A DNA stretch of 40,340 nt from Deltaproteobacteria bacterium SG8_13 (GTDB taxonomy: Bacteria; Desulfobacterota; Desulfobacteria; Desulfobacterales; SG8-13), in the NCBI GenBank assembly GCA_001303025.1, contig LJNK01000024.1, positions 1 to 40,340 of the forward strand, given 5' to 3'. The stretch's first letter is position 1; each line of letters begins with the position of its first letter. Under the pieces are notes generated by a model that saw only the letters and a list, made by a program, of their open reading frames with translations, was not told the origin of the DNA and did no database searches. Positions 10,635 through 18,278 of this stretch are shown here, one piece after another. The position numbers and the translations under genes were made by a program.

Positions 10635-11324
10635 TTATTTGCCGCTGATGTCCGGGTAGCACCCTCTGGCTTCGTCGATGCTTCTGGCCGCCAGGTAGTC
10701 GGCAATGGTCCGGTCATAGACGGCCGTGTGATCGAAGGCCTTGCGGGCCAGCTCGAAGCGGAGCTGCAGCGATGTCCTGCCGTTGTTTTTCTTCAACTCT
10801 TCCAGGATTCGGGCATAGTCGGCCGGATCCACCACCGATGCCACCCGGATGAAGTTTTTGGCCGATGCGCGAATCATGCACGGGCCGCCGATGTCGATGT
10901 TTCCGCGGGCCTGCTCGACGGTGACCCCTTGCCTGGAGATGGTCTCTTTAAAGGGATACAGGTTGACCACCACCATGTCGATGGGCAGGCTGCCGGTGCG
11001 CTGGAGGTCGGCCTGGTGCGCCTCGTTGTAGGTTTCCGTGAGAAGGCCCAGGTATATTTTGAAATCGAGCGTCTTCACCAATCCGCCCTGGGTTTCCGGC
11101 TGTCCGGTGTAATCCGACACCTGCGTCAAACGGGCCTGCGCGTCGGCTCCCAAAATTTCCTTGATGCGCCCATAAGTGCCTCCGGTCGAAAAAATTTTCA
11201 CTTCCGGACGGATTCCCACCAGCTGCGGTATGAATTCTTCCAGACCGTTTTTGTCCGACACGCTCACCAACACGTTTCGCACAGTTACCTGGTCGTCGAT
11301 TCTCTCCACCACGTTGATCGTCAT
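10635..11324 (-). CDS. purH: IMP cyclohydrolase (N-terminal half of PurH as a separate gene)
   Basis: A 229-aa MGS-like-fold enzyme equivalent to the N-terminal domain of bifunctional PurH. It closes the ring of FAICAR to form IMP, the last step of de novo purine synthesis. RNVLVSVSDKNGLEEF, FSTGGTYGRIKE, GGLVKTLDFKIYLG, VVNLYPFKETI and NIDIGGPCMIRASAKN are the signature strands. The ORF stops normally after DISGK. It starts 3 bp after the stop of the upstream HD-domain gene, so translation is likely coupled. The formyltransferase follows 50 bp downstream, giving stoichiometric production of the two activities. Confidence 0.93.
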   Translation of the reverse strand: MTINVVERIDDQVTVRNVLVSVSDKNGLEEFIPQLVGIRPEVKIFSTGGTYGRIKEILGADAQARLTQVSDYTGQPETQGGLVKTLDFKIYLGLLTETYNEAHQADLQRTGSLPIDMVVVNLYPFKETISRQGVTVEQARGNIDIGGPCMIRASAKNFIRVASVVDPADYARILEELKKNNGRTSLQLRFELARKAFDHTAVYDRTIADYLAARSIDEARGCYPDISGK

Positions 11325-11327
11325 GTC

Positions 11328-12020
11328 TTACCCCTTTCCTTCGTACTCATTGAGAAAACGCGTAAAAAACTCCTCCATGAACCGGTGACGCTCGTCGGCC
11401 AAAACCCGGCCGGTATCGGTCAGCATGCCATCTTTTATTTTGCACAGTTTCAGACAATACTCCCGGTATCCGGTGTCATCCTCGCTGTAAGGCCGGCCAT
11501 CCTGCGGCCGGATATCGGGATTGTGGAGGCGGGCGCCGACCTCGCCGGCAAACAGAAATGCCCGGGCCACGCCGACGGCACCGATGGCGTCGATCTTGTC
11601 GGCATCGAACAGCACGGCCGCCTCTGTTGTCTCCGGTCTCCGTTCTCCCCGAAACCGGTGGCTGCGGATGCAGTGGAGGATGTTTTGCTTCTGGGCTTCG
11701 GTCACCGGCAGGCCCTGGATCATTTCTGCAGCCATTTCCGCCCCTTTGCGTGCATGGCAGACCTGGCCGTTGGAATCGTCCTGTCGCGCGCGTCCGATAT
11801 CGTGCAGCAGGGCGGCCACCCTCACCACGTCCATGTCCGCTTTTTCCTCACGGCCGATTTTCTCGCACAGACGAAATACCCGCTGGGTGTGATCCCAGGC
11901 GTGGCTGCCGCGGGCAGCTTCGAACAGGCTTTTGACCTGCGATTGCAATGCCGCCAGCATTTCCTCAGACAGTCCGACAGGGCGGCAGTTGCCGGACTCA
12001 AAATTCAGCAGTGCGTCCAT
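11328..12020 (-). CDS. HD-domain metal-dependent phosphohydrolase
   Basis: A 230-aa single-domain HD protein. SHAWDHTQRVF supplies the first His, ALLHDIGRARQDD holds the HD pair, and HARKGAEMAAEMIQ and ILHCIRSHRFRG add further metal-ligand histidines. DADKIDAIGAVGVARAFLFA is the conserved Asp-bearing helix near residue 140. Proteins of this type hydrolyse phosphate esters, often nucleotides. It starts after AAAGGTTG and stops 3 bp before the IMP cyclohydrolase start, so a link with nucleotide metabolism is plausible, but the substrate cannot be named. Confidence 0.85.
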   Translation of the reverse strand: MDALLNFESGNCRPVGLSEEMLAALQSQVKSLFEAARGSHAWDHTQRVFRLCEKIGREEKADMDVVRVAALLHDIGRARQDDSNGQVCHARKGAEMAAEMIQGLPVTEAQKQNILHCIRSHRFRGERRPETTEAAVLFDADKIDAIGAVGVARAFLFAGEVGARLHNPDIRPQDGRPYSEDDTGYREYCLKLCKIKDGMLTDTGRVLADERHRFMEEFFTRFLNEYEGKG

Positions 12021-12101
12021 TCATCAACCTTTCAAATCGACCGGTGCGGCCCGGCGGCTGACAAAGACCGCGGTGGTCGGCAAGGATTTCATTCAGCGTT
12101 T

Positions 12102-12563
12102 TTACACCGGAGACCGTTTTCCGCTCATGCGCCGGATCTCCACGCGAATGACCTGGGTCATTTCAATCCTGGCATCCGAGTACGGCCCGCCACGTCCGCC
12201 GTAATGGCGCATGATCACATCCAGCGCCTTGCGTTTTTGCTCCACCGATGTGACGAAAGACGCTTTCCCATAACCGACGACGCTGCGGTATGCCATCCCC
12301 CAGTCACAGGCATCGGGGCGCTCCAGCACCCGGCAGTCCTGGTCGAATTCAAAGCAGACGTTGGGATTGTTTCTCAGCACCTCGATTTTTTTCCCCTTGC
12401 GCCCCGAGTGGAAGTAAAGGGTGCGGTTTTCATACCCGAAGCAAAGCGGAACGATGTAGGGCCGGTCGCCGTCGACCATGGCCAGGCGGCAAACCACCGC
12501 TGCAGCGATGATGCTTTCGATCTCCGCGGTGGAATTGATTTCCTTTTCCTTACGGCGCATCAT
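12102..12563 (-). CDS. pyridoxamine 5'-phosphate oxidase-like flavin-binding split-barrel protein
   Basis: About 153 aa starting at MMRRKEKEI, the usual opening of this family. Residues VCRLAMVDGDRPYIVPLCFGYENRTLYFHSGRKGKKIEVLRNNPNVCFEFD form the FMN-binding split barrel of NimA/PNPOx-like proteins (shown here only in parts: GDRPYIVPL, YFHSGRKGKK, NPNVCFEFD). Such proteins bind flavin and often act as reductases in anaerobes; the substrate is unknown. A longer in-frame start at 12617 would add a CYKC motif but has no better ribosome site. An 81-bp spacer separates it from the HD gene. It heads the minus-strand group and is divergent from mraZ. Confidence 0.82.
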   Translation of the reverse strand: MMRRKEKEINSTAEIESIIAAAVVCRLAMVDGDRPYIVPLCFGYENRTLYFHSGRKGKKIEVLRNNPNVCFEFDQDCRVLERPDACDWGMAYRSVVGYGKASFVTSVEQKRKALDVIMRHYGGRGGPYSDARIEMTQVIRVEIRRMSGKRSPV

Positions 12564-12856
12564 TTTTCCACATTTATAGCATTCCAGAAAGCCGGTTGGC
12601 GCCCGGTCGAGCTGCAATTCGCGTCACAAGCCGGCCTGCCCACCGGCGAGCTGCGCGGCATCATGTGTCAAGCCGGTGGGATCGATCGATGAAATCTCCA
12701 TGGTGCGGCATTGCAAGCCGGCTTTTAATCGATGGAAGCCGAGGCGAATTATGACGAGCAACTTACCGGTATTGTGATTTGTTTTCAAGGGAAATTGGCG
12801 GTGGCGATCCGGATGATTGTTCCCATTGAAAATAACAACCGGATCGAGTCAGAATC

Positions 12857-12870
12857 AAAAATCGATTTTT
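12857..12870. repeat. palindrome AAAAATCGATTTTT, distal copy
   Basis: A perfect 14-bp palindrome. Thirteen of its bases recur at 13216-13228, inside the mraZ promoter, 359 bp downstream. Two copies of such a word in one spacer suggest a shared DNA-binding protein, but AT-rich palindromes around ATCGAT are easily made by chance. Confidence 0.4.
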
Positions 12871-13056
12871 CACAAAGCAATTCATCCGAACGGGCCAAAT
12901 GACAACGTCACGGCCCGGAAAGAAAGCATGCGCCACAACTTTTTGAGATCAAAATAAAACATATCAAAACCGGCCGAAAATCATAAGCGGCTGCAGGTAC
13001 CAGGGACTGCCATATCCGGCGGGTAACCAAACCACCTCCCGTCCATGCAACTCATT

Positions 13057-13072
13057 TGCATCTGCAGATGCA
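13057..13072. repeat. 16-bp perfect palindrome within a nested inverted repeat
   Basis: TGCATCTGCAGATGCA is perfectly self-complementary. Flanking CCCGT and ACGGG arms can close an outer stem around it. It lies about 130 bp upstream of the mraZ -35, so it is not in the predicted mraZ leader. It could be an operator or part of a small structured RNA. Confidence 0.35.
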
Positions 13073-13202
13073 GATGCCCTCCGAACGGGGCAGATATCAT
13101 CGTATAGCACCCCACGAACCTCCACAGCTGTCCTTGATCGGCCCGCATGTTTTAACACTACCGAATTATTATAAAAATTTAGTACCTCAGCTTTCTTTTT
13201 AC

Positions 13203-13231
13203 TTGACACTTATGGAAAAATCGATTTTAAT
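13203..13231 (+). promoter_or_regulatory. sigma70-type promoter of the dcw operon (mraZp)
   Basis: TTGACA (13203-13208) is a perfect -35 box and TTTAAT (13226-13231) matches the -10 consensus at five of six positions. The spacer is exactly 17 bp. It lies 41 bp upstream of the mraZ start, and its -10 runs into the MraZ-type boxes. The spacer itself contains the 13-bp word AAAAATCGATTTT (13216-13228). This is the strongest promoter signature I found in the window. Confidence 0.8.
13216..13228. repeat. proximal copy of AAAAATCGATTTT within the mraZ promoter
   Basis: This 13-bp word sits between the -35 and -10 boxes and is identical to bases 12857-12869. A protein bound here would block RNA polymerase. 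Confidence 0.4.
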
Positions 13232-13257
13232 GGGTGCAAAGTGGATTAAAGTGGAGG
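13228..13257 (+). promoter_or_regulatory. three tandem 10-bp MraZ-type operator boxes
   Basis: Three consecutive 10-mers run from the -10 box toward the start codon: TTAATGGGTG (13228), AAAGTGGATT (13238) and AAAGTGGAGG (13248). The last two share AAAGTGGA exactly. Described MraZ targets are direct repeats with a GTGG/TGGG core at about 10-bp spacing near the mraZ promoter (E. coli TGGGN repeats; AAAGTG-type repeats in mollicutes). The position here, overlapping the -10 and the early transcript, predicts autorepression. The third box also contains the GGAGGT Shine-Dalgarno-like sequence. Confidence 0.7.
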
Positions 13258-13271
13258 TCATCAGAACGAAA

Positions 13272-13718
13272 ATGTTTCGCGGCAGCTCCTTCCATACCAT
13301 CGATGCCAAGGGACGCATCATCATCCCTTCCCGTTTTCGGGAACTGATCCGCGACGGGGACCGGCCCGGGGTGATGGCCTCCAAGATGGACCAGGGACTG
13401 GTGGCCTATCCGTTTACCGAGTGGCGAAAAATCGAAGAAAAAATTCTTGCCATGGCGGAAAAAAGCGACACCATGCGCCGCTTCCGCCGCGTATTTATCG
13501 GCGGGGCCTTCGAGTGCTTTTGCGACAAGCAGGATCGGGTTCTGATTCCGCCGACCTTGAGGGAATACGCACAGTTCGACAAGGAAATCGTCCTGGTCGG
13601 TGTTCTCGATCACTTTGAAATCTGGGCCAAGGAAAACTGGGAACGCGAAAACACTGTGCTGGAGCAAGACATCCAGCGCGAAGACGTCCGGAACGAAATC
13701 GCCCGTCTGGGACTGTAA
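13272..13718 (+). CDS. mraZ: transcriptional regulator MraZ
   Basis: 148 aa with two AbrB-like swapped-hairpin repeats. The first opens with MFRGSSFHTIDAKGRIIIPS and the second has FCDKQDRVLIPPTLREYA; both carry the DxxGR/DxQDR-type loop used in DNA binding. MraZ forms a ring and represses its own dcw operon in studied bacteria. ATG 13272 fits all family starts; the GGAGGT at 13253-13258 is 13 bases upstream, a longer gap than usual. An open frame extends further upstream but crosses the promoter, so it was not used. It is the first gene of a run reaching ftsZ. Confidence 0.95.
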   Translation: MFRGSSFHTIDAKGRIIIPSRFRELIRDGDRPGVMASKMDQGLVAYPFTEWRKIEEKILAMAEKSDTMRRFRRVFIGGAFECFCDKQDRVLIPPTLREYAQFDKEIVLVGVLDHFEIWAKENWERENTVLEQDIQREDVRNEIARLGL

Positions 13719-13722
13719 CGAC

Positions 13723-14661
13723 GTGGACCGCTATCACGTCACGGCGATGAGGGAAGAAGCGGTTCGTCACCTAAACTGCCGGCCGGGGAATATCGTAGTG
13801 GACGGCACCTTGGGCGGCGCCGGGCATGCCCTGCGTATTTGCGAGCAGATCCGCCCCGACGGAGTGCTGATTGGAATCGACAGAGACGCCGACGCTGTCG
13901 CACATGCCCGCAGCGTTTTGCCGCAATGCGGCGCAAGGGTGCAGCTCATCCACGCCAACTTTGTTGAGCTGCCGGACATCCTGCACCGCCTCCGGCTGCC
14001 GGCAGCAGACGGGATCCTGCTCGACCTGGGGCTTTCCCTGCATCAGATCGAATCCAGCGGCCGTGGATTCAGCTTCAGCCGGGACGAGCCCCTGGACATG
14101 CGAATGGATATCGGAAATGGCCTGACCGCCGAAGAGCTTGTCAATTCGGAAAGCGAGAGCGGGCTCAGCCGGATAATTTGGCGCTACGGTGAAGAGCCAC
14201 GGTCACGCAGGATCGCCCGGCGCATCGTTTCGGTGCGGAAAGAAAACCGGATTCGAACCAGCCGGCAGCTGGCGGACATTGTGATATCCGCCCTGCCGGC
14301 CAAAGCACGACGGAGCCGAAAGATCCATCCGGCAACCCGGACCTTTATGGCGCTGCGCATCGCCGTGAATCGGGAACTGGATCACCTCGAAGCCTTCCTC
14401 GAATCTGCGATCGACTGCCTGAATCCGGGGGGGCGACTTTGTGTGCTTTCTTTTCACTCGCTGGAAGACCGGATGGTTAAACGCCGTTTTCAGGCCATGG
14501 CCAGCGAGTGCAGCTGCCCACCCGACTTTCCGGTATGTGTTTGCCAGAAGAGGGCAATGGTGAAACTGATAACGCGAAAAGCGCAACGCCCGACACCGCA
14601 GGAAATCGAGATTAACCCGATGTCTCGAAGCACCCGAATGCGGGTGGCAGAAAAAATATAA
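13723..14661 (+). CDS. rsmH: 16S rRNA (cytosine-1402-N4)-methyltransferase RsmH
   Basis: A 312-aa SAM-dependent enzyme that methylates N4 of C1402 of 16S rRNA, the same nucleotide whose ribose is methylated by RsmI, encoded at the start of this window. DGTLGGAGHA is the SAM-binding loop; GIDRDADA, DGILLDLGLSLHQIE, GRGFSFSRDEPLDMRM and LSFHSLEDRMVK are diagnostic. The C-terminal PMSRSTRMRVAE is the usual end. GTG 13723 is 4 bp after the mraZ stop and gives the normal length; ATG 13747 would remove the conserved RYHVTAM segment. Cotranscribed with mraZ. Confidence 0.95.
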   Translation: MDRYHVTAMREEAVRHLNCRPGNIVVDGTLGGAGHALRICEQIRPDGVLIGIDRDADAVAHARSVLPQCGARVQLIHANFVELPDILHRLRLPAADGILLDLGLSLHQIESSGRGFSFSRDEPLDMRMDIGNGLTAEELVNSESESGLSRIIWRYGEEPRSRRIARRIVSVRKENRIRTSRQLADIVISALPAKARRSRKIHPATRTFMALRIAVNRELDHLEAFLESAIDCLNPGGRLCVLSFHSLEDRMVKRRFQAMASECSCPPDFPVCVCQKRAMVKLITRKAQRPTPQEIEINPMSRSTRMRVAEKI

Positions 14662-14677
14662 CCGGCACCGAAAACAG

Positions 14678-14965
14678 ATGAAACGCAAAAGAAAACGCAA
14701 TCTGAAACAAATCGGCCTGTGGGGTTTTCTGATGCTGTTTTTCATCGCCGAACTGCTCTTGTACACCTGGAGCCGGGTACAGTGCACCCGGGTCGGTTAT
14801 GAAATTACCCGGGCTGCCGAAACCCAGCAGCAGCGCCTCAGGCTGCAGAACAATTTGAAAATCGAACTGGCGCGGCTCAAATCTCCGGCCAGAATCGCAA
14901 CGTACGCCCGGGAACGGCTGGGCCTGAGGATGCCGACTCCCGAGCAAACCATCGTCTTGCCATGA
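14678..14965 (+). CDS. ftsL: cell division protein FtsL (bitopic, short)
   Basis: 95 aa. A very basic cytoplasmic tail (KRKRKRN) is followed by one membrane helix (about residues 12-30) and a periplasmic coiled coil rich in Gln, Arg and Leu. The end, IATYARERLGLRMPTPEQTIVL, resembles the FtsL C-terminus. FtsL is poorly conserved, so the call rests on size, topology and its place between rsmH and ftsI. Its role is to form the FtsQLB complex that activates FtsWI. The stop overlaps the ftsI start in an ATGA. Confidence 0.85.
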   Translation: MKRKRKRNLKQIGLWGFLMLFFIAELLLYTWSRVQCTRVGYEITRAAETQQQRLRLQNNLKIELARLKSPARIATYARERLGLRMPTPEQTIVLP

Positions 14966-16698
14966 TGTCGAGGGAAAGAAAATTCGTCCGGCTGCGCATC
15001 GTGCTGATTGCCCTGGTTTTCAGCCTGTTTTTTACGGTAATCGCCGCTAAAACCGTTTATCTCCAGCTCTATCAGGGAACACGACTGGCCGATATGGCAG
15101 CCGAGCAGGTTGAACGGTCTTACAAAACCGCCGGAAAACGCGGCACGATATTCGATCGCAACGGGGCCGAAATGGCCGTCAGCATCCAGGTCACCTCCGT
15201 GGCCGCCAATCCGCAGAAAATACCGGATGCACGCAAAGCCGCCGCAGCCGTCGGCCGTGTGTTGAAAATCGACCGTCGCAGCTTGTCGCGAAAATTTTCT
15301 TCGAGCAAACCGTTTGTGTGGGTCAAACGCCAGGCCTCCCCCAAGGAAGTTGAGCGGGTCAGGGCGCTGGGTATCGAAGGCATCGAATTCGTGCCCGAAA
15401 CCAACCGATTCTACCCCAGCAAGACACTTGCCGCCCAGGTGATCGGATTTACCGGCATCGACGGCAACGGTCTCGAAGGGCTCGAATATTACTACGACAG
15501 TTACCTGCGAGGTGCCGAGGGAAACCGCACGATTCTGCGCGACGCACTGGGACAGCGCTTCGTTTCGCCGAAACAGACGACCAAAGATTACAGCGGCCAG
15601 AACATCGTGCTGACCATTGACCGGACCGTGCAGTACATCGCCGAACAGGTGCTGGAAGAAACCGTATCCGAGTTTTCCGCCCTGTCGGGAATCGCCCTGG
15701 TCATGATACCGAAAACCGGAGCTGTTCTGGCCATGGCGCACTATCCACCGTTCAACCCCAACGACTATCGCAATTTCAGCCGCCAGAACTGGCGAAACCG
15801 GGCCATCACCGATCCGATCGAGCCGGGCAGCACCATGAAGATCTTCAGCGCCACGGCGGCTATCGAATCCGGCGGCTCGTCGCCGAACACGATATTCTAC
15901 TGCGAAAACGGGGCGTACCGCATCGGCAAGAACATTGTCCACGACCTGTATTCCTACGGCTGGCTTTCCCTGCAGCAGATCATCAAGTACTCGAGCAACA
16001 TCGGAGCCATTAAAATCAGTGAAATGGTCGGCCCGGAGCGGCTTTACAACACGCTATCCGATTTCGGGTTCAACACCAGAACCGGCATCGACTGCCCGGG
16101 GGAATCTACCGGTAGTCTGGCCTATTACAAGCAGTGGTCCCGCCTTGACACCGGGGTGATCTCCTTCGGGCATGGCATCGCGACAACCCCCCTGCAGCTG
16201 GCCACAGCCGTGTCTGCCATCGCCAATCGCGGCGAACTGATGAAGCCTTATCTGGTAAAAGCGATTACCGACTCAACCGGCCGGCTGGTGCACAGCTTTG
16301 AGCCCCGGAGCATCCGCAGGGTGATCTCACCGGAAACCGCCGCGACCGTGGCCGGCATCATGGCAACGGTGATCACCAAGGGCGGCACCGGTACTGCCGC
16401 CGCTTTGGACGGCTACTCGGTCTGCGGGAAAACGGGGACGGCCAAGAAGGTCAGTGCCGAAGGCGCGTACACGGAGGGGAAATACGTCGCCTCTTTCGTC
16501 GGCTTCACGCCGGCACACGATCCGGAAATTACGGTTCTGGTGATCGTAAACGAACCGCAGGATAAATACTACGGGGGTCTGGTAGCGGCACCGGCGTTCC
16601 GGAAAATCGCCGGCCAGACCCTCAATTACCTGAATGTGCCGCCGGACATCCGCGAAGACCAAACAGCCATGCAATCTGCATCCGGGGTGAAAAGTTGA
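14962..16698 (+). CDS. ftsI: septal peptidoglycan transpeptidase FtsI (penicillin-binding protein 3 type)
   Basis: 578 aa. One N-terminal membrane anchor (about 11-30), a dimerisation/pedestal domain starting at GKRGTIFDRNGAEMAVS, and a penicillin-binding transpeptidase domain. The active-site motifs are all present: STMK with the acylated Ser290, SSN at 344-347 and KTGT at 490-493. It cross-links septal glycan strands made by FtsW. There is no PASTA domain. It overlaps ftsL by ATGA, and its stop overlaps the TTG start of murE. Confidence 0.95.
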   Translation: MMSRERKFVRLRIVLIALVFSLFFTVIAAKTVYLQLYQGTRLADMAAEQVERSYKTAGKRGTIFDRNGAEMAVSIQVTSVAANPQKIPDARKAAAAVGRVLKIDRRSLSRKFSSSKPFVWVKRQASPKEVERVRALGIEGIEFVPETNRFYPSKTLAAQVIGFTGIDGNGLEGLEYYYDSYLRGAEGNRTILRDALGQRFVSPKQTTKDYSGQNIVLTIDRTVQYIAEQVLEETVSEFSALSGIALVMIPKTGAVLAMAHYPPFNPNDYRNFSRQNWRNRAITDPIEPGSTMKIFSATAAIESGGSSPNTIFYCENGAYRIGKNIVHDLYSYGWLSLQQIIKYSSNIGAIKISEMVGPERLYNTLSDFGFNTRTGIDCPGESTGSLAYYKQWSRLDTGVISFGHGIATTPLQLATAVSAIANRGELMKPYLVKAITDSTGRLVHSFEPRSIRRVISPETAATVAGIMATVITKGGTGTAAALDGYSVCGKTGTAKKVSAEGAYTEGKYVASFVGFTPAHDPEITVLVIVNEPQDKYYGGLVAAPAFRKIAGQTLNYLNVPPDIREDQTAMQSASGVKS

Positions 16699-18278
16699 GG
16701 TTGTCGGCGCTGCTGAATTCGATGGATGCTGCCGGCGAGGGCGCAGTCCGGATACAACCCGCTGCAGCGCTCGAAAGCAGGCAGCCGGCGGCGGAAACCG
16801 ATCCGGAGATCACGTCGATTCACTACCGGGCCCAAGAGGTCACACCGGGCGGTCTGTTTGTTGCCATCAAGGGATTGGCGGCTGATGGACATGACTATGT
16901 CGAAACTGCGGTTGCCCGCGGCGCGGCTGCGATTGTGGTCCAAGCGGTCACCGGCGCGCCTTCGGGTGTCGTCACCCTTGTCTCGGCAAACACCCGAGTG
17001 GCCCTGGCCGCACTGGCAGACGGTTTCTACGGGCAGCCCTCGCAGGCCATGACGGTGATCGGGATCACCGGGACCAACGGAAAAACGACGACATCCTACT
17101 TGATTGAACGGATCCTGCAAGAGGCAGGCTTTTCGACAGGCGTAATCGGAACCATCAACTACCGCTACGCCGGTGAGCAGTTTCCCAGCCCGGTGACGAC
17201 TCCCGAGTCTCTGGACCTGCAGCGGATACTGGCCCGCATGCGCGCGGCGAAGGTCACCCACGCGGTACTGGAGGTTTCATCCCACGCACTCGATCTTCAC
17301 CGTGTCGCCGGCTGTCGGTTCGATGTCGGTGTATTTACGAACCTGACCCAGGACCACCTGGACTATCACAAAGACATGGATTCCTACTGGAAAAGCAAAA
17401 AAAGGCTGTTTACCGAATTGCTGCCAAGGGGTCCGAAAAACGACCGCGCCACGGCAGTCATCAACCGGCAGGACCCCAAAAGCAGGGAACTCGAAGAGAT
17501 CACTTCTTTGCGGACGATCCGCGTCGGCTATGCAGCCGACAACGATCTGAGCATAACGGATCCGAACTGCAGCCTTTCCGGGATTTCCGGCCGGATGGTC
17601 GCCGCCGGGGAGACACTGGAATTTCGCTCCCCGCTGGTGGGAACGCACAACTGCGAAAACATTTTGTGCGCGGCCGGTGTCGGCGTGGCCCTGGGAATCT
17701 CCCTGCCTGTCATCTGCGACGGTATCGCCGGGCTCGCCAGCATTCCGGGCCGCCTGGAGCCGGTTCCCGATGACCGCGGGCGTCATGTGTACGTCGACTA
17801 TGCCCATACGCCCGACGCACTGGAAAATGTCATTGCGGCTGTAAAAGAACTCGCGGTCGGCAGGACGATATGCGTCTTCGGCTGCGGCGGTGACCGGGAC
17901 CGGGGCAAACGACCGCTCATGGGCGCCATCGCCGCCAGTGGCTGCGATCTGGCGGTGGTGACATCCGACAATCCGCGATCGGAAAACCCCGATCGGATCA
18001 TCGCGCAGATTTTGCACGGAGTTCGAAGCGCCGGTGGGCAACAATTAGAGGCGGCGGACCTGGCAGGCGGATTCGAACGCCGGGGCTACGTTGTAGAACC
18101 GGACCGCAGGCAGGCGATCCGCCTTGCGGTGGCTGCCTGCCGGCCGGGGGACACCCTGCTGATCGCCGGCAAGGGACACGAGAATTACCAGATCCTCTCC
18201 GACCGGACGATCGCTTTCGACGACCGTCAGGTTGCACTCGAAATGCTGAAAGAGATTCGCTGTGATGCGTCCAATTGA
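16695..18278 (+). CDS. murE: UDP-N-acetylmuramoyl-L-alanyl-D-glutamate:meso-diaminopimelate ligase MurE
   Basis: A 527-aa Mur ligase. ATP-binding GTNGKTTT is at 126-133, the central domain has EVSSHALDLHRV and NLTQDHLDYH, and the C-terminal domain has YVDYAHTPDALE and CGGDRDRGKRP. The DNPR motif at about residue 425 is the specificity signature for meso-diaminopimelate rather than lysine. It adds the third stem-peptide residue. TTG 16695 was chosen because it overlaps the ftsI stop and GGGGTGAAAAG lies just upstream; ATG 16722 has no ribosome site. Confidence 0.95.
   Translation: MRLSALLNSMDAAGEGAVRIQPAAALESRQPAAETDPEITSIHYRAQEVTPGGLFVAIKGLAADGHDYVETAVARGAAAIVVQAVTGAPSGVVTLVSANTRVALAALADGFYGQPSQAMTVIGITGTNGKTTTSYLIERILQEAGFSTGVIGTINYRYAGEQFPSPVTTPESLDLQRILARMRAAKVTHAVLEVSSHALDLHRVAGCRFDVGVFTNLTQDHLDYHKDMDSYWKSKKRLFTELLPRGPKNDRATAVINRQDPKSRELEEITSLRTIRVGYAADNDLSITDPNCSLSGISGRMVAAGETLEFRSPLVGTHNCENILCAAGVGVALGISLPVICDGIAGLASIPGRLEPVPDDRGRHVYVDYAHTPDALENVIAAVKELAVGRTICVFGCGGDRDRGKRPLMGAIAASGCDLAVVTSDNPRSENPDRIIAQILHGVRSAGGQQLEAADLAGGFERRGYVVEPDRRQAIRLAVAACRPGDTLLIAGKGHENYQILSDRTIAFDDRQVALEMLKEIRCDASN

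Larger units (their letters stand above)
12618..13202. other. 585-bp non-coding spacer between divergent operons
   Basis: I see no convincing gene here. The contents are three copies of CAAGCCGG at 12627, 12669 and 12714 (spacings 42 and 45 bp), a palindrome AAAAATCGATTTTT at 12857-12870 repeated near mraZ, and an AT-rich stretch before 13203. There is also a nested inverted repeat: CCCGT (13038-13042) and ACGGG (13085-13089) enclose a 16-bp palindrome at 13057-13072. An 81-codon minus-strand frame (12964-13209) has no ribosome site or recognisable sequence. The region is most likely regulatory or intergenic. Confidence 0.6.

Noticed and set aside
9334-11324. purH split as a sequencing frameshift
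   Set aside because: The two ORFs have normal ends, separate ribosome sites and a 50-bp gap, and the second has an added N-terminal segment.
10608-12692. A 694-codon open frame on the plus strand
   Set aside because: It is antisense to the purH genes, the HD gene and the flavin-binding gene, all of which are clearly recognisable; the composition looks like a GC-rich shadow frame.
12964-13209. An 81-codon minus-strand frame in the mraZ spacer
   Set aside because: There is no ribosome site or familiar sequence, and it overlaps the mraZ promoter.
13056-13271. A 72-residue N-terminal extension of MraZ
   Set aside because: It would cross the promoter and operator boxes, and MraZ proteins start at MFRG.
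14249-14259. GGATTCGAACC, the reverse complement of a tRNA T-loop consensus
   Set aside because: It lies inside rsmH coding sequence, and no acceptor, D or anticodon stems fold around it.
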